Source of the DNA: an uncultured Bacteroidales bacterium
Lineage (GTDB): Bacteria; Bacteroidota; Bacteroidia; Bacteroidales; UBA932
NCBI GenBank assembly: GCA_934725575.1
Contig: CAKVCK010000011.1
Coordinates: forward strand, 1 to 64,000
Reading direction: 5' to 3'
DNA length: 64,000 nucleotides
The position numbers and the translations under genes were made by a program. Positions within the stretch are counted from its first letter, which is position 1; each line of letters begins with the position of its first letter. The notes under the pieces were generated by a model. The model saw nothing but the letters and a program-made list of their open reading frames with translations, ran no database searches and was not told the origin of the DNA. Below are positions 60,353 to 64,000 of the stretch, in pieces.

Positions 60353-62215
60353 CTATTTCTGCAGCAATGTCACGGTTCCGTCCATTGTGGAGGCAAGAAT
60401 ATAGGTCACTCCCCCTTCGCTCCAGACCTCCATCGGATTCACAAGCGCGATGGAAATCTTGCAGGCCCAAAGCCGACTGCCGTCCTCAGCGCCGAAGCCG
60501 ATTATGTTACCCTTGTCTGTCGGCATAATCACCTCATTTCCAATGCGGACGATCGAAGTCGGCGAAATCTCGTACCCGGCCCCAGTCTCAGCGCACCAAT
60601 CCACATCAAGGCTCGCCGCATCAACGGAAGTAATTGTGTGCCACATAGATTTGCAATAGACCTTCTTCCCGTCAGGCGAGACACCGACCGCCTCGCGCGC
60701 GGACTTCTCATAATGCCGGAGTTCCTTTCCAGTCGCAGCGTCAAGCGCATAAAGTCTTCTGTCCGGAACAGCTATGAATATCTTCCCTGATGCCTTGACT
60801 GGCCACACGGCCGCCGGTGAATACATTCTCGAAGGCTTCTCGCATTTCCACTCCCATTGAAGCGCACCGGTCTGAGGGTCAAGCGAATAAAGCCTGTTCC
60901 CCCAAGTGCCGAACACAACCTGCTCCTGATCGACATAGGCACGACACTCAACGAATCCCTGCACGTCTGAATATGTCCACACAGCCTTTCCGGTCTTCAA
61001 GTCAAGGGACCTGAAGCAACCGTCCGAAGCGCCGACATAGACCCTGCCATTGAATATCACAGGACTGCCCAGCACGGATTTCCTTGCGGCATATTTCCAG
61101 ATCGTCCTTCCGTTTTTGGCGTTCAGCGCATAGATGTTGCCGTCGGTGCAGCCGAAGACAAGGTATTTTCCCTGCACGGCCGGAGTTGAGAATATCTTGC
61201 CCGGGAACTTCTTCGTCCATATTCGCTTGCCGTCCTTGACGCTTATGCAGCGCACATTGCCTGAAGCGGTGGTGTACCAGGCTCGGTTTCCATTTCTGGC
61301 AAAGCCCGCGACTATATTGCTGTCATCCTTCAGCTTCCATACCTCCTTGACTGGACTGTCGTTGTTGACATCGTAGCGCATCCAAGGGTACGATGCCGGC
61401 AATCCGTCAGCATCATAGGTGACGGTGTCCTTCACCTCTGTCAGTTTCCTCGTGTACCAAGGCTCCATCTGCACGGTAGTGGAACCGTAAAGTCTTCTTT
61501 CTGAAACGGTCACGCTGTCGTTCTGGATTGTGAACACATTGTAGCCCGGCTGCCTTCCGGCCGTCAAAGTCGAGCGGTCAAGAACGCCTGGCAAGCCATC
61601 ATAGTCCAGCGCCACATTCCTATGCCAGTGTCCTCCAATCTCGAACCGAGTGCCGATCCTCTTGAGCTCACGTGTCACATCAAAATAGTTGAGCACCGAT
61701 GTGTCCTGCGGATAATGGTTTATGAATATCGTCTTCTTTCCCGACTTGAGGCCTTTGAGCCATTCCATACTCTCCTGCGGAATCAACGCGGGAGCCATCC
61801 TCATATCCGGCCCGCAGTTGCAGCCGATGAACCTCCACCCCTTGCACTCAAACTCGTAGTTCTCGTAGCCGAACACCTTCAGAAAAGTGTTGCATCCGCT
61901 CTCCGACCATTTGGCATCGTGGTTTCCGGCCACGACATAGTACTTGTACCTGAGTGAGTCCAGCATCTGCTTCACCGCCGCGATCTCCTCGTCCGTTCCG
62001 AAATCCGTCAGATCGCCGCCTATCAGGACGAAATCCAGTCCCTCCAATGTGTTGACATCCTTGACGCAACGGCTGAGGTCCTTTACGGAGCCGCTTCCGG
62101 TCGAATAATGCAGATCAGTCAGGAACGCGAACTTGATCGGTGACTCCTGCGCCACAGCCACCGCCGCAGACACACACACGGCAGCCATCAATGACATTAT
62201 CTTTCTCATATTCAT
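60353..62215 (-). CDS. Metallophosphoesterase fused to a PQQ-type beta-propeller
   Basis: The 620-residue exported protein has a calcineurin-like phosphoesterase domain first (residues ~25-260), with the metal motifs FLTDLHYS, VLIGGDLTDFG, VVAGNHDAK and IGGHWHRN. Seven or so PQQ/WD-like repeats follow (GNVRCISVKDGKRIWTKKFP, GNIYALNAKNGRTIWKYAAR, RLYALDAATGKELRHYEKSA). The propeller lacks obvious catalytic cofactor ligands and may bind substrate or a partner. The substrate is unknown. The start ATGAATATGAGA gives a good signal peptide. Confidence 0.88.
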   Translation of the reverse strand: MNMRKIMSLMAAVCVSAAVAVAQESPIKFAFLTDLHYSTGSGSVKDLSRCVKDVNTLEGLDFVLIGGDLTDFGTDEEIAAVKQMLDSLRYKYYVVAGNHDAKWSESGCNTFLKVFGYENYEFECKGWRFIGCNCGPDMRMAPALIPQESMEWLKGLKSGKKTIFINHYPQDTSVLNYFDVTRELKRIGTRFEIGGHWHRNVALDYDGLPGVLDRSTLTAGRQPGYNVFTIQNDSVTVSERRLYGSTTVQMEPWYTRKLTEVKDTVTYDADGLPASYPWMRYDVNNDSPVKEVWKLKDDSNIVAGFARNGNRAWYTTASGNVRCISVKDGKRIWTKKFPGKIFSTPAVQGKYLVFGCTDGNIYALNAKNGRTIWKYAARKSVLGSPVIFNGRVYVGASDGCFRSLDLKTGKAVWTYSDVQGFVECRAYVDQEQVVFGTWGNRLYSLDPQTGALQWEWKCEKPSRMYSPAAVWPVKASGKIFIAVPDRRLYALDAATGKELRHYEKSAREAVGVSPDGKKVYCKSMWHTITSVDAASLDVDWCAETGAGYEISPTSIVRIGNEVIMPTDKGNIIGFGAEDGSRLWACKISIALVNPMEVWSEGGVTYILASTMDGTVTLLQK

Positions 62216-62484
62216 TTTAGCATCATTAATTTTCTATTTCCTTTCGGCTCGCTGAGCCTGCCGAAGCGTCTTCAGCAGCATTCATCTACAATTGTCACTT
62301 CGGCAAGCTCTGTGACCAAGTTCATCTCCTCGGCAGACTCCATAACCGAACCAGCGATGTCTTTCGGCACGCCAGCCTACAAATTTACTTAATAATAAGG
62401 AATATTCAGCCAGCCCGGCAGCATATTATAAAGTTTTTCCAACCGTTTTAGTGAAGAAATATTTGCGGATAACAGAAAAAGCGT
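62216..62484. repeat. Intergenic region with REP-like repeats
   Basis: Copies related to the repeat at 6266 lie at 62243-62270 (CTCGCTGAGCCTGCCGAAGC core) and 62294-62318 (GTCACTTCGGCAAGCTCTGT then GACC). A weaker third copy lies near 62326-62370. No gene is visible. They form the densest cluster of these repeats in the window. Confidence 0.65.
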
Positions 62485-62492
62485 TATCTTTG
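62462..62492 (+). promoter_or_regulatory. Promoter of tRNA-Cys
   Basis: TTTG at 62462-62465 and TATCTTTG at 62485-62492 fit the -33/-7 consensus with 19 bases between. The tRNA begins 14 bases after. Confidence 0.75.
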
Positions 62493-62505
62493 CATTCCAA
62501 TCAAC

Positions 62506-62576
62506 GGTGCTTTGGCCGAGCGGTTAGGCACAGGTCTGCAAAACCTGCTACAGCGGTTCGATTCCGCTAGGCACCT
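62506..62576 (+). tRNA. tRNA-Cys (GCA)
   Basis: GGTGCTT/AGGCACC acceptor with discriminator T, D-arm GGCCGAGCGGTTAGGC, and anticodon arm CAGGT CTGCAAA ACCTG (anticodon GCA). T-arm AGCGGTTCGATTCCGCT. CCA not encoded. Confidence 0.95.
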
Positions 62577-62584
62577 CCTCAAGA

Positions 62585-62610
62585 ACCTCTGGCAAATTTG
62601 TCAGAGGTTT
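62585..62610 (+). terminator. Terminator of tRNA-Cys
   Basis: AACCTCTG and CAGAGGTT enclose GCAAATTTGT and are followed by TTATTG. Confidence 0.7.
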
Positions 62611-62778
62611 TATTGTTTATGCCTCGACAAGTAATTCCCTGTCATATAATCAATTACAAAATACCGCCAGTCATTATTGGATGGCGGCGTTTCGGAATAT
62701 GTTCATTATAAACCCGTTACAGATCACGACAAGAAGTCGGTTGGAAGATTGGAGAAAGGAAGCGTGACGGGTAACAGG

Positions 62779-62854
62779 TTGATAATCAAGAGAAAACGCA
62801 GACTCCTGGTGCGGGATTCAGCGCCAGGAGCCTGTTTAACAACTTGATTATCAA
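62779..62854 (-). terminator. Nested inverted repeats after the secreted-protein gene
   Basis: An outer pair (TTGATAATCAAG at 62779-62790 and its exact complement at 62843-62854) encloses an inner stem-loop (CTCCTGGTGC / GCGCCAGGAG, 62803-62830). It lies 16 bases past the end of the converging minus-strand gene at 62871. The outer pair is an unusual addition to a terminator. Confidence 0.55.
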
Positions 62855-62870
62855 GGATGTAAGCACCACG

Positions 62871-63434
62871 TCATTCGGTGACGCTGATGACGGAAATGTT
62901 CCAGGCGGAGGTTTTCTCTGTAATGTTATCGTCTGCCTTGATGTTGTCCGGATTGGATTGAGGGTAGAATTTGCGGACGACAAGAGTGCCTTGACGGCGG
63001 TTGGAATATTCAGTCATAGAAGACTCGGCTCTTGACTCAGCTGATGGCTGAGCGGACATATTCAAAGATTCGCAAGGGATTAGCATATCCGCAAGAGAGC
63101 AGGAGGCATCCGCTTTGAGGGAGGATTCCGCGCCGGTCACTGTGAATTTGCAGGTGCCGAAAGGGATGACGGGCTTCCGACTGCCACTTTCCTTGAATAT
63201 TACCGTCAATGAATATTCCCCCCTTTCAGTCAGTTCGCAGTCGAAGGATTTGCTTTCCAGCTTGTTTCCGCTGAAGGAAGTGCTTTTCCCTTCCGGAGAT
63301 TTCAGGACAACGGTGACATCCAGATTTGCGCCAGTGCTGTTGGAACAGTTGATAGACATCCTTTGGGCGAACATTTCAGTTTTCCAAAGACCCACAGAAA
63401 GAATAAGCAGGAGACAGATGACGGATTTCTTCAT
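62871..63434 (-). CDS. Secreted protein of unknown function
   Basis: This 187-residue protein has a signal peptide (MKKSVICLLLILSVGLWKTEMFA). The first half looks like a small beta-sandwich (NLDVTVVLKSPEGKSTSFSG, ERGEYSLTVIFKESGS) with cysteines at CELTE and GTCKFTV. The second half is low in structure and ends in KTSAWNISVISVTE. No family is recognised. It stands alone between tRNA-Cys and the methyltransferase. Confidence 0.65.
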   Translation of the reverse strand: MKKSVICLLLILSVGLWKTEMFAQRMSINCSNSTGANLDVTVVLKSPEGKSTSFSGNKLESKSFDCELTERGEYSLTVIFKESGSRKPVIPFGTCKFTVTGAESSLKADASCSLADMLIPCESLNMSAQPSAESRAESSMTEYSNRRQGTLVVRKFYPQSNPDNIKADDNITEKTSAWNISVISVTE

Positions 63435-63554
63435 AGCATAGCGATTTAAACGTTACAAACTTACATAAAAAATCCGAGACTTTTACATCCTGGGAGTAAA
63501 AAATGATAAATCTCCGTGCAAAGGCAGAGATTACTGACGAATTAAGGATATCCA

Positions 63555-64000
63555 CTACTCAACGTAGAGGAGCAGTCCCTTGAGGTACTCGCCTTCAGGA
63601 TGATAGATGTTTACGGCGTGGTCGGCGGGCTGGTTCAGACGGTCAAGGATCCGCACGCTGCGGCCGGTCTGGGCGGCGGCGGAGAAGACGGCGAGGGCAA
63701 AGGCCTCCTTGTCAACCACCTGCGAGCAGCTGAACGTGAAGACCAAACCTCCAGGAGCGACCTTGGAGATCGCGGCGGCGTTCAGGCGCTGGTAAGCGCG
63801 GAGGGCATTGTTCAGAGCGCCTCTATGCTTGGCGAATGCCGGAGGGTCAACGATCATCAGATCGTATTTGTCCTCGGGGACGTTGCGCAGGAACTCGATG
63901 GCATCGGCACAATAGCCTGTATGTCGGGACGGCTCGAAACTGTTCAGGGACATATTCCTTTCAACCATATCGATGGCTTTGCGGGAACTGTCAACGGAAT
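63555..64000 (-). CDS. RlmI-type 23S rRNA (cytosine) methyltransferase, partial
   Basis: Only the C-terminal ~147 residues lie in the window; the gene continues past 64000. Visible parts: SSRKAIDMVERN (SAM-binding acidic loop), YDLMIVDPPAFAKHRGALNN (motif IV, DPPAF), and FTFSCSQVVDKEAFA with the catalytic-type Cys. The family methylates C5 of cytosine 1962 in 23S rRNA. The N-terminal PUA part is not visible, so start and full length are unknown. Confidence 0.88.
   Translation of the reverse strand, partial: SVDSSRKAIDMVERNMSLNSFEPSRHTGYCADAIEFLRNVPEDKYDLMIVDPPAFAKHRGALNNALRAYQRLNAAAISKVAPGGLVFTFSCSQVVDKEAFALAVFSAAAQTGRSVRILDRLNQPADHAVNIYHPEGEYLKGLLLYVE

Noticed and set aside
1..64000. CRISPR arrays or cas genes
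   Set aside because: No regularly spaced repeats longer than the three 23-bp iterons and no Cas-like protein were seen.

Overview
The window looks like chromosomal DNA of a Bacteroidales bacterium of moderate GC. Many promoters carry the Bacteroidetes -7 box TAnnTTTG. Most genes lack strong Shine-Dalgarno sequences. Family content also fits: NusB of about 320 aa, DUF3276, DUF5606, DUF5683 and DUF6340 proteins, SusC-type outer-membrane proteins, FISUMP-like lipoproteins and an Hpt-Adk fusion. I cannot fix the family or genus. Two sequence habits run through the window: the word GAATAT/ATATTC is far too common, and CATG is almost absent.

Layout. 1-3.7 kb is an accessory patch: gene-poor DNA with one copy of a ~225-bp repeat, a Fic protein with a palindromic operator, and a DUF4143 ATPase with three 23-bp iterons. 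3.7-7.1 kb holds a TPP-riboswitch-controlled TonB receptor and a glutaminyl cyclase lipoprotein. 7.1-9.2 kb holds pyrG and RNase P RNA. 9.2-19.1 kb is one tight minus-strand run: nusB, yajC, a YbbR-like gene, coaE, a DUF5606 gene, rimO, a DUF6340 lipoprotein gene and glpABC. 19.1-23.1 kb has a DUF3276 gene and a secreted 3-keto-sugar cluster (Gfo/Idh oxidoreductase, DUF1080, TIM-barrel isomerase). 23.2-30.2 kb has purine salvage (MTA/SAH deaminase, PNP), nadE, an unknown gene and a LytS/LytTR pair. 30.3-37.4 kb has a FISUMP lipoprotein, a decayed outer-membrane receptor with the second copy of the 225-bp repeat, a double-DUF1080 lipoprotein and an exo-glucosaminidase-like GH2. 37.4-42.9 kb is a small integrated element beside tRNA-Ser: a Panacea protein, a lysis-like cassette (small membrane protein, M15 peptidase, HEYGH membrane protein, DUF6808-like protein), a DUF5053 protein and a frameshifted tyrosine recombinase. 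42.9-46.8 kb has a lysoplasmalogenase-like gene, a lone vsr, tRNA-Phe and priA. 46.9-53.0 kb has parAB, DUF5683, an MltD-like transglycosylase and an HHH outer-membrane-like protein. 53.1-62.2 kb has the Hpt-Adk fusion, GH3, a YhcH-family protein, GH2 beta-galactosidase and a metallophosphoesterase fused to a PQQ-type propeller. 62.2-64 kb has tRNA-Cys, an unknown secreted protein and a truncated RlmI-type methyltransferase.

Together the genes describe a saccharolytic anaerobe. It has several secreted glycosidases plus a redox-based (3-keto) route for glycoside cleavage, takes up thiamine through a dedicated receptor, and uses anaerobic glycerol-3-phosphate oxidation. The mobile DNA appears mostly decayed. 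A REP-like short repeat (core CTTCGACAGGCTCAG) is scattered between genes and also lies in frame inside three proteins.
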